Shown: positions 8,385-15,928 of the stretch, in pieces
How the letters are laid out: each line of letters starts with the position of its first letter
Position numbering within the stretch: the first letter of the stretch is position 1
Source of the DNA: JAVBSN01 sp031547045
GTDB taxonomy: Bacteria; Bacillota; Clostridia; Lachnospirales; Lachnospiraceae
DNA length: 18,367 nt
Direction of reading: 5' to 3'
Assembly: GCA_031547045.1 (NCBI GenBank)
Contig: JAVBSN010000116.1
Location: 1-18,367, forward strand
Notes under the pieces: generated by a model
Told to the model about the DNA's origin: nothing
Seen by the model: only the letters and a program-made list of their open reading frames with translations
Databases searched by the model: none
Translations under genes and position numbers: made by a program

Positions 8385-8915
8385 TTAATTATCAATATTA
8401 AACTGATTAAATACATCTCCAAACACAGACATTCTAGGATCCATAACATGTTGATCACATCCACAATCTGTTTCATTCATGTTACAGCCACATACCTTAC
8501 ATAGACCTTTACAATCCTTTGAACATAACGTTTGAATAGGTAGCATTGGAAATAATTCATCTATTATTAATCTATCTATATCTAATTCACCTTTGTCAAC
8601 ATAAGGAACTTCTTCTAATATACCTTTGTCTTCTTTATCTACCTCTTCCATATCAATAACTTCATCAATACTAATTGAGAATACTTCTGGAATATCCTTT
8701 AGACAACGTGAACAACTAAGGTTAACTGTAAATTCTGTATTAAACTTTACACTTACCTTTTTCTTTCCTATATTAGTAATTGTAATTGGAAATTCTACAA
8801 GATTACTAAGTGTATACTTATTATCTTGAAAACATATATCTTCCATGTCTATATGTCCATTTATAATCTCTACTTTATCAGGTACAGATAATATTTCGGA
8901 TAACTTAATCTTCAT
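8385..8915 (-). CDS. yceD: DUF177 protein YceD (23S rRNA accumulation protein family)
   Basis: Protein of 176 residues in the DUF177/YceD family. The family is linked to 23S rRNA accumulation and typically lies next to rpmF; its biochemical activity is not settled. The family pattern is clear: a CSRC pair at 68-71 following a beta-rich N-terminal half, an acidic middle, and a C-terminal cysteine cluster (C131, C135, C139, C142, C144, C151, C153) in CSKDCKGLCKVCGCN...CGC, probably a zinc site. The ATG follows AGAGGT, 16 bp after the ackA stop, so it is the last gene of pta-ackA-yceD. The hairpin at 8322-8373 then separates it from the arsC-like gene. Confidence 0.9.
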   Translation of the reverse strand: MKIKLSEILSVPDKVEIINGHIDMEDICFQDNKYTLSNLVEFPITITNIGKKKVSVKFNTEFTVNLSCSRCLKDIPEVFSISIDEVIDMEEVDKEDKGILEEVPYVDKGELDIDRLIIDELFPMLPIQTLCSKDCKGLCKVCGCNMNETDCGCDQHVMDPRMSVFGDVFNQFNIDN

Positions 8916-8931
8916 TAATAATACCTCTCTA

Positions 8932-10119
8932 TTATAATAATTCTACTGTTTCTCTAGCAATAGCTAGTTCTTCATTAGTAGGAACTACGTATATTTTGGT
9001 CTTTGATTCTGGTGTAGTAATCTCTAATTCTTCACCTCTTATAGCATTCTTTTCTTCATTAATATATGCTCCAAGATATTCAAGATTCTTACATACCAAT
9101 CTTCTTACCATAGAATTATTCTCACCTATTCCAGCAGTAAATACTATAGCATCTATACCATTCATTGTTGCAACATAAGAACCAATGAATTTCACTACCC
9201 AGTGGCAAAATACATCCATAGCTACCTTTGCTCTATCATTACCTTCATATATAGCATTTTCAATATCTCTAAAATCACTTGAAACATTTGATAAACCATG
9301 TACTCCAGATTTTTTATTAAGTATATCTAATATATCAGATAATGGTTTGTCTAATTTCTTTGCAAGAACTTCTATAATAGCTGGATCAATACTTCCACTT
9401 CTAGTTCCCATTACAAGTCCATCAAGAGGAGTAAGTCCCATACTTGTCTCTACTGATTTGCCACCATCTACAGCACATATACTTGCACCATTTCCCAAGT
9501 GACATACAATAATCTTAGTATCTTCAATAGGTTTTCCTAATAATTCTGCTGTTCTCTTTGATACAAAACTATGACTTGTTCCATGAAATCCATATCTTCT
9601 TATCTTATGATTCTCATAAAATTCGTATGGTATTCCATAAAGATAAGCTTCTTTTTCCATTGTTTGATGAAATGCTGTATCAAATACTGCTACCATTGGT
9701 GTATTTGGCATTAATTCTTTACATGCATTAATACCTATTATATTTGCCGGATTATGAAGTGGTGCTAAGTCATTACATTTTTCAATAGCTGCCATAACTT
9801 CATCATCTATTATTGTTGACTTGCTAAAATACTCTCCACCATGAACAACTCTATGTCCAACAGCATCTATTTTGTCAAGAGAATCTATTACTCCATTTTC
9901 ACTATCTATTAATTGTTCTAATACAAGTTTAACTGCTGATGTATGATTCGGCATAGGTGTTTCAAAAATAACAGGTTCTTTACCTGTTGGATAATGTTTT
10001 ACTATACCATCTATAGATATTCTATCACATACGCCCTTAGCTAATACATCCTCCGTTACTGAATCAATAAGTTGATATTTTAGTGAAGAACTACCACAAT
10101 TAATTACTAATACATTCAT
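8932..10119 (-). CDS. ackA: Acetate kinase
   Basis: Converts acetyl-phosphate and ADP to acetate and ATP, the energy-yielding last step of acetate fermentation. From the ATG at 10117-10119 the protein is 395 residues, normal for the family, and begins MNVLVINCGSSSLKYQLI. Other motifs are RRYGFHGTSHSFVS, HLGNGASI, GLTPLDGLVMGTRSGSIDP and FTAGIGENN, which cover the acetate and nucleotide sites of the ASKHA fold. A TTG six codons upstream extends the frame, but its codons coincide with the ribosome site GGAAAGGA, so it is not the start. It follows pta by about 87 bases containing a strong palindrome, and precedes yceD by 16. Confidence 0.97.
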   Translation of the reverse strand: MNVLVINCGSSSLKYQLIDSVTEDVLAKGVCDRISIDGIVKHYPTGKEPVIFETPMPNHTSAVKLVLEQLIDSENGVIDSLDKIDAVGHRVVHGGEYFSKSTIIDDEVMAAIEKCNDLAPLHNPANIIGINACKELMPNTPMVAVFDTAFHQTMEKEAYLYGIPYEFYENHKIRRYGFHGTSHSFVSKRTAELLGKPIEDTKIIVCHLGNGASICAVDGGKSVETSMGLTPLDGLVMGTRSGSIDPAIIEVLAKKLDKPLSDILDILNKKSGVHGLSNVSSDFRDIENAIYEGNDRAKVAMDVFCHWVVKFIGSYVATMNGIDAIVFTAGIGENNSMVRRLVCKNLEYLGAYINEEKNAIRGEELEITTPESKTKIYVVPTNEELAIARETVELL

Positions 10120-10127
10120 AATATATT

Positions 10128-10135
10128 TCCTTTCC
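10128..10135 (-). promoter_or_regulatory. Ribosome binding site deciding the ackA start
   Basis: GGAAAGGA on the minus strand lies 8 bases before the ATG at 10117-10119. It sits inside the six-codon extension from the upstream TTG, which supports the ATG. Its 3' part belongs to a 10-base segment (GGAAATATAT) that could pair with the upstream palindrome arm. Confidence 0.75.
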
Positions 10136-10158
10136 AAAACAAAATTTTATATATAATA

Positions 10159-10182
10159 AAGGGAAATATATATATTTCCCTT
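10159..10182 (-). terminator. Perfect 24-bp palindrome between pta and ackA (attenuator or processing hairpin)
   Basis: Two perfect 12-base arms (AAGGGAAATATA and its complement) meet with no spacer, giving a stem of about 10 bp with a 4-base loop in RNA. It begins about two dozen bases after the pta stop and is followed on the minus strand by TTATTATATA, a weak T-rich tail. It could be a partial terminator, an mRNA-stability element or a regulator of ackA translation. Full termination seems unlikely because I see no good promoter between it and ackA. Confidence 0.55.
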
Positions 10183-10206
10183 ATCAAAATCAATATTATG
10201 TATTCA

Positions 10207-11202
10207 CTATCTCCCTTGTGCTTGTACTGCTGTTATTGCAATAACACCTACTATATCATCAGCACAACAACCACGAGATAAATCATTAACTGGTTTGGCA
10301 ATACCTTGTGTAATAGGACCATAGGCATCTGCTTTAGCCAATCTCTGAACTAACTTGTATCCAATATTACCTGCATCTAAATCTGGAAATACTAATACAT
10401 TAGCCTTACCTGCTACATCACTAAGTGGTGCTTTTGAAGAAGCAATTTCTGGAACTATAGCAGCATCTGATTGTAATTCTCCATCAATCTTAAGATCTGG
10501 ATTAGACGCTTTAACAAGTTTAGTTGCATTAACTACTTTATCTATCTCTACATGCTTTGCACTACCTTTAGTAGAATGAGATAACATAGCAACTATAGGT
10601 TCTTCTTCAACTAATAATTTAAATGATTCTGCTGAACTCTCAGCAATAGCCGCAAGCTCTTCTGAATTAGGACTTTGATTAAGTCCTGCATCTGAAAATA
10701 TAAATGTTCCATCTGCACCCATATCACAATTAGGTACTACCACTACAAAAAACGCTGATACTAACTTAGTACCTGGTGCTGTTTTCAATATCTGTAAAGA
10801 GGCTCTAAGTACATTAGCTGAGGAATTAATAGCTCCTGCTACCATTCCATCAGCATCTCCTACTTTAACCATCATACAACCAAAATATAATACATTAGTA
10901 AGTAATAATTCTTCCGCTTCTTCATAAGTCATTCCTTTGCTCTTACGAAGATCAACTAAAATATCTACATACTTGTCCATCTTATCAAAATCTTGTGGAT
11001 CAATAAATGTAGCTTTTGATAAATCTAATCCTTCTGCAACCGCTAATATTCTTTTCTTTTCTCCAATGAGAATAATATCTGCAATATCTTCTTGTAAAAT
11101 TTTATGTGCTGCAACTACAGTTCTCCTATCTGTAGTCTCTGGTAACACTATTCTTTTCCTATCACTTTTCGCCCTAGCTTTTATATTCTCTATAAATCCC
11201 AC
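10207..11202 (-). CDS. pta: Phosphate acetyltransferase (short form)
   Basis: Interconverts acetyl-CoA and phosphate with acetyl-phosphate and CoA, supplying AckA. At 331 residues it is the short Firmicute form, without the N-terminal regulatory domain of E. coli Pta. Motifs include RKRIVLPETTDRRTV near the N terminus, GMVAGAINSSANVLRASLQI, MLSHSTKGSAK, and a C-terminal NVLVFPDLDAGNIGYKLVQRLA...GPITQGIAKPVNDLSRGC. The start is GTG at 11200-11202, 7 bases after the strong ribosome site AAAGGAG. It is the first gene of pta-ackA-yceD, with a promoter at 11238-11266. A C-terminal KPVNDLSRGC favours acetyl- over butyryl-transferase, as does linkage to ackA. Confidence 0.96.
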   Translation of the reverse strand: MGFIENIKARAKSDRKRIVLPETTDRRTVVAAHKILQEDIADIILIGEKKRILAVAEGLDLSKATFIDPQDFDKMDKYVDILVDLRKSKGMTYEEAEELLLTNVLYFGCMMVKVGDADGMVAGAINSSANVLRASLQILKTAPGTKLVSAFFVVVVPNCDMGADGTFIFSDAGLNQSPNSEELAAIAESSAESFKLLVEEEPIVAMLSHSTKGSAKHVEIDKVVNATKLVKASNPDLKIDGELQSDAAIVPEIASSKAPLSDVAGKANVLVFPDLDAGNIGYKLVQRLAKADAYGPITQGIAKPVNDLSRGCCADDIVGVIAITAVQAQGR

Positions 11203-11237
11203 TTTGCTACTCCTTTCGAGTCCCGTACATATGAAAT

Positions 11238-11266
11238 ATTATAATATTTTTTTTCATTGTATACAA
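11238..11266 (-). promoter_or_regulatory. SigA promoter for pta-ackA-yceD
   Basis: Minus strand: -35 TTGTAT (11261-11266), 17-base spacer, -10 TATAAT (11238-11243), about 36 bases upstream of the GTG start. The -35 hexamer is embedded in a palindrome, suggesting regulation at this step. Confidence 0.75.
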
Positions 11267-11276
11267 TACACAATAC
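11256..11276 (-). promoter_or_regulatory. Candidate operator over the pta -35 box
   Basis: ATTGTATACAAT (11256-11267) is a perfect 12-base palindrome. Overlapping and beside it, ACAATAC occurs twice in tandem (11263-11269, 11270-11276), giving an extra half-site. The core TTGTATACAA equals the core of the B. subtilis gluconate GntR operator, so a GntR-family repressor or activator is possible. No regulator gene of that family is in the window. Confidence 0.45.
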
Positions 11277-11277
11277 G

Positions 11278-11316
11278 AAAAAAATTGTCTTTTTATAAGT
11301 ACATTACAAGAACAAT
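11278..11316 (-). terminator. Possible terminator after the GGDEF gene
   Basis: On the minus strand, ATTGT-T-CTT pairs with AAGACAAT (arms 11308-11316 and 11284-11291, one bulged T), followed by seven consecutive Ts. The stem is A/T-rich and the loop is large, so it is a weak candidate. Its position between the GGDEF stop and the pta promoter is right for ending the FtsA-like/GGDEF transcript. Confidence 0.45.
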
Positions 11317-11330
11317 ATATTAATTTTACA

Positions 11331-13016
11331 CTACTTTATATCTTCATTATCAACTGTAATACATCCTCGACCATGTTCTTTTGAATAATACATTGTCCAA
11401 TCTGCTCTTAATAACAAATTATCTGGATTATCACATGTTTCAGGATAAGAAGTTAAACCAATACTTACATTAATTTTAATCTTAACATTATTGTATTCAA
11501 TCTCCATGTTGGCAATCTTTTCATGTAATTCCTCTATTATAGGTAATGCAACTTCTATATTTTTATTAGGCAATACAGCTACAAATTCTTCTCCACCATA
11601 TCGACAAACAAAACCATCATACATATCTATTAACTCTTCTGTAGCTGTAGCAATTGCTTTAATAACTTCGTCACCCATTAAATGTCCATATGTATCATTA
11701 ACACGCTTGAAATTATCAATATCAAATAAGGCAACAGATATGTTCTTATCTTTTTTAACTATTTCATCAATTGTTTCTTTGAATAATTGATTAAAATATG
11801 TTCTATTATTAATTCCTGTTAATCCATCTTTTCTTGCCATATGTTGAACCTGATTATATATAATAGCATTTTTAACCGCAATATTAAACTGTGCTATTGT
11901 AACTTCATAATAAGATATATTATCGTCAAATACATGTTCTTCCCTATCCCCAACAATAAGGATTCCATACATGTCATCCTCTAAACATAAAGGCATATAT
12001 AATACAGAATTAATGTTAACGTTTGTTAAAAAATCATATCTATCTTTTGTTTCTATATCATCAATAATAATTCCATAATTATTTTCTTTGAACTCATTAA
12101 ATATATAATCAATCTCATCCCTAATCTTATGAGTAATAGATGCTATAGATGTCTTTACCACATTATTAGGATATTTATTTAAATATATATCTTTGCTAAT
12201 GTATATTGCACAAAATCCAGGTGACTTAACTGAAAGTATAGTATCTGCAATTGTATTAATAATCTTAGGCACATCAAAAGAAGATGCAATATACTTTAGC
12301 ATTTCAACTTGCATCATCATTTCATAATTAGCCTGTTGAATTGTATCATTAGCTTTCTCTACTTCTCTCTTTTGCAAATTAAGTTCTATATTTACATTAT
12401 TTATTCTTTTTTGATAATTTAACAGATTCAGATTAGATGCTTCTATATTATCAAGTAACAATATTTGTTTTTTGGTATTTTCATTATGTTCTATAAGAAT
12501 ATATGAATAACTATATATTGTTTTAACAACAACTAGTATAAATATTAATTCTGAAAAGAAATAATATACCCATATATTCATATTCTGATTCTTTTGATAA
12601 TACATAACAAATACAAAAGGAACTACTGATATAAATATACTCCATGAAATACCATATTTCTCAGTTAAATCTGTAGAAATAATTAAATCAAATAAAAATA
12701 GCATTGCCAACATTACAAATATAATCGCCGAATACATATCATCTGTATACACCATTAATTGTAATACGACTAAAAAATATTCAAAAAATCTAAATCCTCT
12801 TAATATCCATACATTATTCAAGAAATTAAGATAATTAAAAGTCTCTTCTAATATAAAACATATTGCAGTAACACTAATTGTAGTGACTACATAGCTAATA
12901 TTAGTAAACACATTAGAAGAAACACATACTATTACATAAAACATAAACAATATATATGACATTCTGTGAAACATCAAACTGTTTTTTTGATATTTAATTA
13001 TGTTTTTAGTATTCAT
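11331..13016 (-). CDS. Membrane GAF-GGDEF diguanylate cyclase
   Basis: Protein of 561 residues. The N-terminal third is hydrophobic, with five or six likely membrane segments (about 20-36, 40-57, 77-90, 96-115, 124-140, 148-170). A helical linker (about 175-240, heptad-like) leads to a GAF-like domain at about 245-390 and a GGDEF domain at about 395-557. The GGDEF active site is intact: metal-binding FDIDNFKRVND at 431-441 and GGEEF at 474-478. The inhibitory RxxD site is lost (M and G occupy the R and D positions before RYGGEEF), so product feedback through that site is not expected. The likely product is cyclic di-GMP. The ATG lies 6 bp after the FtsA-like stop; its GGAAGGA ribosome site is inside the last codons of that gene, so the two are coupled. 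Confidence 0.9.
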   Translation of the reverse strand: MNTKNIIKYQKNSLMFHRMSYILFMFYVIVCVSSNVFTNISYVVTTISVTAICFILEETFNYLNFLNNVWILRGFRFFEYFLVVLQLMVYTDDMYSAIIFVMLAMLFLFDLIISTDLTEKYGISWSIFISVVPFVFVMYYQKNQNMNIWVYYFFSELIFILVVVKTIYSYSYILIEHNENTKKQILLLDNIEASNLNLLNYQKRINNVNIELNLQKREVEKANDTIQQANYEMMMQVEMLKYIASSFDVPKIINTIADTILSVKSPGFCAIYISKDIYLNKYPNNVVKTSIASITHKIRDEIDYIFNEFKENNYGIIIDDIETKDRYDFLTNVNINSVLYMPLCLEDDMYGILIVGDREEHVFDDNISYYEVTIAQFNIAVKNAIIYNQVQHMARKDGLTGINNRTYFNQLFKETIDEIVKKDKNISVALFDIDNFKRVNDTYGHLMGDEVIKAIATATEELIDMYDGFVCRYGGEEFVAVLPNKNIEVALPIIEELHEKIANMEIEYNNVKIKINVSIGLTSYPETCDNPDNLLLRADWTMYYSKEHGRGCITVDNEDIK

Positions 13017-13022
13017 AATATT

Positions 13023-15080
13023 CTATTCCTTCCAGTATAGCTCCACTATTGCTCCTTGGTGCAATGGGCTAAAATGATCTGCCTTTACACCATCTAGATT
13101 CATAACTAACTCTGATCCCCTTACATTTTTTAAATCAAAATTATAATAATCAAATATATCTACAAATACATAATTGGCCTTACCGCTCATAGTTATTAAT
13201 TCACCATTAATTGTTATTATCATAGTACTTGTTGATTCTGTATTTTGATGAGAAACATTTTCTGTGGCATTACTTTCATTATCATCAATACGCTCTTCAA
13301 CAACCTCTTCTAATTCATCATAACTAATATCTTCTGACCATTTTATTTTAAAATTCCCATAAATTTTTGTATTATCATTTGCAACTTCATTATTAACATA
13401 GATTTTTCCTATTGGAGTAACATCCATAAAAACTAATAACTGTTTCAACGTATAATAATTAAGTATTTCTACTACATCTTCATTACAAATCTCATAATAT
13501 TCTGATTCTAACTGTCCGTTTACTACTGCAAATTTTGGACAAATAATAGATGTATCGTTAACATTAAATTCTATTGTATTAGTAAACTCAGGTAATTGTC
13601 CTAAAGTCTGATTAGCTGATTCACCTTTTGTTGATTCTGTAATTATTATCTTATCATTTGCCTCTATTGAAACATTCATTCCAACAGTTTTACCATTAAG
13701 CGTAATTACAGCAGCATCTCCACCATGTCCTCTAACAATCTTTGTTTTACCATTTAATTTATATGTAATATCATCGCCACGTTTAGGGAATAGATTTTCA
13801 TTTGATAATCCAAATTGAACTGCGGCATCAAAAATAGTTAAATGATTATTATTATATAATTTAACTCTTTCATTATTAACACTTACAAAAATAAAGTTGT
13901 TTTTCTGGTCATAAAAATTCATGCAAATACCAATAGGTGTAACTAATAACGGATCCTTCTTCACACCCTCTACAAAAATATTAATATCTCTTAGAACTTC
14001 TTCTCCTCTAAGTGCAACCCTATCATTTGTCAAATCAAGATATGATGCTAAATGTTCAATAAACCCTGGAAATTTACCACCGCCACCAACTACAAATACA
14101 GCACTTACTGGTTTGCCACCATTAAGTTCTACAATCTTATCTGCAATACTTTTGGTTATCTCGTTAACAACCTTTTCAGCCGTTTCACTTACTTCTTTTG
14201 GCGTAACTTTTTGATTAATTCCCATTATATCTTTATATGATAGACTTTTTCTTGTCTTGCCTATCATCTTTATCTTCTCAGCTATTTTAAAATCAACTAA
14301 ATATTTTTTCAGTATTGATTCTGTAATCTCATCACCTGCTGATGGAATCATTCCATATCCTACAATACTTCCATCTTTAGTAATACATATATCTGAAGTA
14401 CCTGCGCCAACATCTACTAAAGCTATGTTTAATAATCTATAATGTTCCGGAATTGCAACATTAATAGCAGCAATAGGCTCTAATGTAAGATTAGCAACTT
14501 CTAATTCAGCAAGACCAACCGCTGCATATAATCCATCAATAACCTCTTCTGGTAAAAATGTTGCTAAAACATCTGCTCCAATTTTATTAGCTTTATGACC
14601 TTCCAGATTAGTTATTTCAAATTCATTTAAATAATATTTTACTACCGTATATCCTACGCAGAAAAATTTAATTCCATTATTATTATCTTCTAATATTTTA
14701 TCATGTGCTTTCTCAACACCTATTAATTCTAATGAGTGTATATATTCTTGATTAACAATAGTATTCTCGTTAAACTCATATTCTCCAAATCCAACTGCTG
14801 TCTTCAAAACTCGACCTGCTGCTGCTATACATACTTCCTTAAGCTTACGACCACCTAATTGTTTCTCTAGCTCTTGCTTTACGTATAATATATCTTCACC
14901 AACTTTAGTTATATCGTGAATCTGACCATCCATCATAGATCTAGTATCATGAAGTTTTACACATTGTGCAACTATATTAAATTGATTGTTTTCCGTAAAA
15001 CCTACAGTTCCAACAATACTTCTAGTTCCAATATCAAGTCCAAATACTAGAGGCTCTGGATACTTTACCGGTGCTATCAT
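13023..15080 (-). CDS. FtsA-like actin-fold ATPase with long C-terminal extension
   Basis: Protein of 685 residues from the ATG at 15078-15080; a TTG two codons upstream is also possible and closer to the AGGGG ribosome site. The first 400 residues are FtsA/MreB/Hsp70-type: phosphate-1 FGLDIGTRSIVG (about 13-24), phosphate-2 LVDVGAGTSDICI (about 221-233) and adenosine motif VVGGGGKFPGF (about 330-340). FtsA proteins are usually 400-450 residues. Here about 280 extra residues form what look like repeated beta-rich modules (about 405-485, 500-582, 618-685), with an acidic Asn/Ser-rich linker at about 585-617. It ends in VELYWKE, without an obvious amphipathic membrane-binding helix. It has its own promoter and is coupled to the GGDEF gene. 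Role unknown; a cell-division or envelope role is only inference. True ftsA is usually next to ftsZ, which is not here. Confidence 0.85.
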   Translation of the reverse strand: MIAPVKYPEPLVFGLDIGTRSIVGTVGFTENNQFNIVAQCVKLHDTRSMMDGQIHDITKVGEDILYVKQELEKQLGGRKLKEVCIAAAGRVLKTAVGFGEYEFNENTIVNQEYIHSLELIGVEKAHDKILEDNNNGIKFFCVGYTVVKYYLNEFEITNLEGHKANKIGADVLATFLPEEVIDGLYAAVGLAELEVANLTLEPIAAINVAIPEHYRLLNIALVDVGAGTSDICITKDGSIVGYGMIPSAGDEITESILKKYLVDFKIAEKIKMIGKTRKSLSYKDIMGINQKVTPKEVSETAEKVVNEITKSIADKIVELNGGKPVSAVFVVGGGGKFPGFIEHLASYLDLTNDRVALRGEEVLRDINIFVEGVKKDPLLVTPIGICMNFYDQKNNFIFVSVNNERVKLYNNNHLTIFDAAVQFGLSNENLFPKRGDDITYKLNGKTKIVRGHGGDAAVITLNGKTVGMNVSIEANDKIIITESTKGESANQTLGQLPEFTNTIEFNVNDTSIICPKFAVVNGQLESEYYEICNEDVVEILNYYTLKQLLVFMDVTPIGKIYVNNEVANDNTKIYGNFKIKWSEDISYDELEEVVEERIDDNESNATENVSHQNTESTSTMIITINGELITMSGKANYVFVDIFDYYNFDLKNVRGSELVMNLDGVKADHFSPLHQGAIVELYWKE

Positions 15081-15127
15081 ACTCAAATTTTCCCCTATCG
15101 TTAGTTAAATTTTATATAAGCTCTGTA

Positions 15128-15156
15128 ATTATATCACATTTTTTGTGCTATTTCAA
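15128..15156 (-). promoter_or_regulatory. SigA promoter for the FtsA-like/GGDEF pair
   Basis: Minus strand: -35 TTGAAA (15151-15156), 17-base spacer, -10 TATAAT (15128-15133), about 48 bases before the start codon. The spacer contains the inverted repeat CACA-N5-TGTG (15135-15147), a possible protein-binding site. Confidence 0.8.
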
Positions 15157-15181
15157 TAAATCCTAGTCTCTTAATATAAAA

Positions 15182-15216
15182 AGAAAAAGTCTCAGATATA
15201 ATCTGAAACTCTTTCT
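15182..15216 (-). terminator. Rho-independent terminator after the P-II-like gene
   Basis: Minus-strand RNA forms a 16-bp stem (arms 15201-15216 and 15182-15197) with a 3-base loop and two G-U wobbles, ending in CUUUUUCUUUUUAU. It begins 17 bases after the stop at 15234 and clearly closes the DUF1538/P-II transcript. Confidence 0.88.
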
Positions 15217-15233
15217 CCAATATAAGACATAAT

Positions 15234-15914
15234 CTAACTTAATCTTACTATATGATCTATACCTACAGAACACACAACAGCGCCTGCATCTGAATTTAAT
15301 CCATGTTCCGCATTTATACTTTCCATAATAATATTTCTTGTTTGTTTAGGAGCTACAATGGCTATTAATTCCTTTTCTTCCTGTAAAGTAATTCCATAAA
15401 AGCTCTCAATCTCTTCATTAGGAACAAATCTTGAACGTATAACAGTTCCTCCCCTAGCTCCAGCTTTTTTGGCTGTTTCCATTACTGCATCTGTATTTCC
15501 TGCATTAACCGAAACTATAACTAAACTATAATAATTTTCACCTTGCTCTATCATAACCTTCTCCTCCACTTCAGTACTAGGTCTATTTACAAAAAAACTT
15601 GCTGCTATATTGCTAATTCCAGTTAACGGTATATCAAAAATAATACCTTTAGTTTCAACATTTCCTCTAAAATCATTATTTAAATTATACATTAATTCGT
15701 TAGCAACATCTGTAGGTGCAAGAGAAAATAATATTTCTCGCTCAGACGTTCCGAAACCCAACGCACCCAACAATTCTGATGTAGCAGTTCCTTCACCTAC
15801 ACTATAATAATGCCAAATAACATTATTATCTGTATATAATTTTGCCATTATTTTTCCTTGTCTTCTCTCAACAATGGTAACAATTATTTTCATCCCATTT
15901 ATCTTATTAGGCAT
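15234..15914 (-). CDS. Tandem P-II-like signalling protein
   Basis: Protein of 226 residues with two P-II-like domains: a divergent one at about 8-105 and a clearer one at about 125-226. The second has VNAGNTDAVMETAKKAGARGGTVIRSR, the usual P-II strand-helix-GG turn, then EKELIAIVAPKQTRNIIMESI. Canonical GlnB is about 112 residues with one domain and a uridylylated T-loop tyrosine; I see no such T-loop here. The first domain carries GEGTATSELLGALGFGTSEREILF instead, a pattern of divergent P-II-like proteins. The ATG has a strong AAGGAGGAG ribosome site, so the N-terminal seven residues are real. It starts 14 bp after the DUF1538 stop and ends in a terminator. By analogy with AmtB-GlnK it probably senses a metabolite and regulates that transporter; this is inference. 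Confidence 0.85.
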   Translation of the reverse strand: MPNKINGMKIIVTIVERRQGKIMAKLYTDNNVIWHYYSVGEGTATSELLGALGFGTSEREILFSLAPTDVANELMYNLNNDFRGNVETKGIIFDIPLTGISNIAASFFVNRPSTEVEEKVMIEQGENYYSLVIVSVNAGNTDAVMETAKKAGARGGTVIRSRFVPNEEIESFYGITLQEEKELIAIVAPKQTRNIIMESINAEHGLNSDAGAVVCSVGIDHIVRLS

Positions 15915-15917
15915 ATT

Positions 15918-15927
15918 ACTCCTCCTT
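15918..15927 (-). promoter_or_regulatory. Strong ribosome site fixing the P-II-like gene start
   Basis: AAGGAGGAGT on the minus strand, with AGGAGG 6 bases before the ATG at 15912-15914. It selects this ATG over the in-frame ATG seven codons later that would begin directly at the domain (MKIIVTIV). It sits in the 14-base gap after the DUF1538 stop. Confidence 0.8.
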
Positions 15928-15928
15928 G

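Noticed and set aside
11491..11790. Other plus-strand open frames of about 60-130 codons (for example here, 7797-8099, 9185-9502, 10937-11323, 13921-14214)
   Set aside because: Each lies antisense to a gene with clear family motifs, and none has a start with a ribosome site or a recognisable product.
13023..15080. Assigning the actin-fold gene as ftsA itself
   Set aside because: It is about 250 residues too long, lacks an evident C-terminal membrane helix and is not next to ftsZ, so 'FtsA-like' is as far as the sequence goes.
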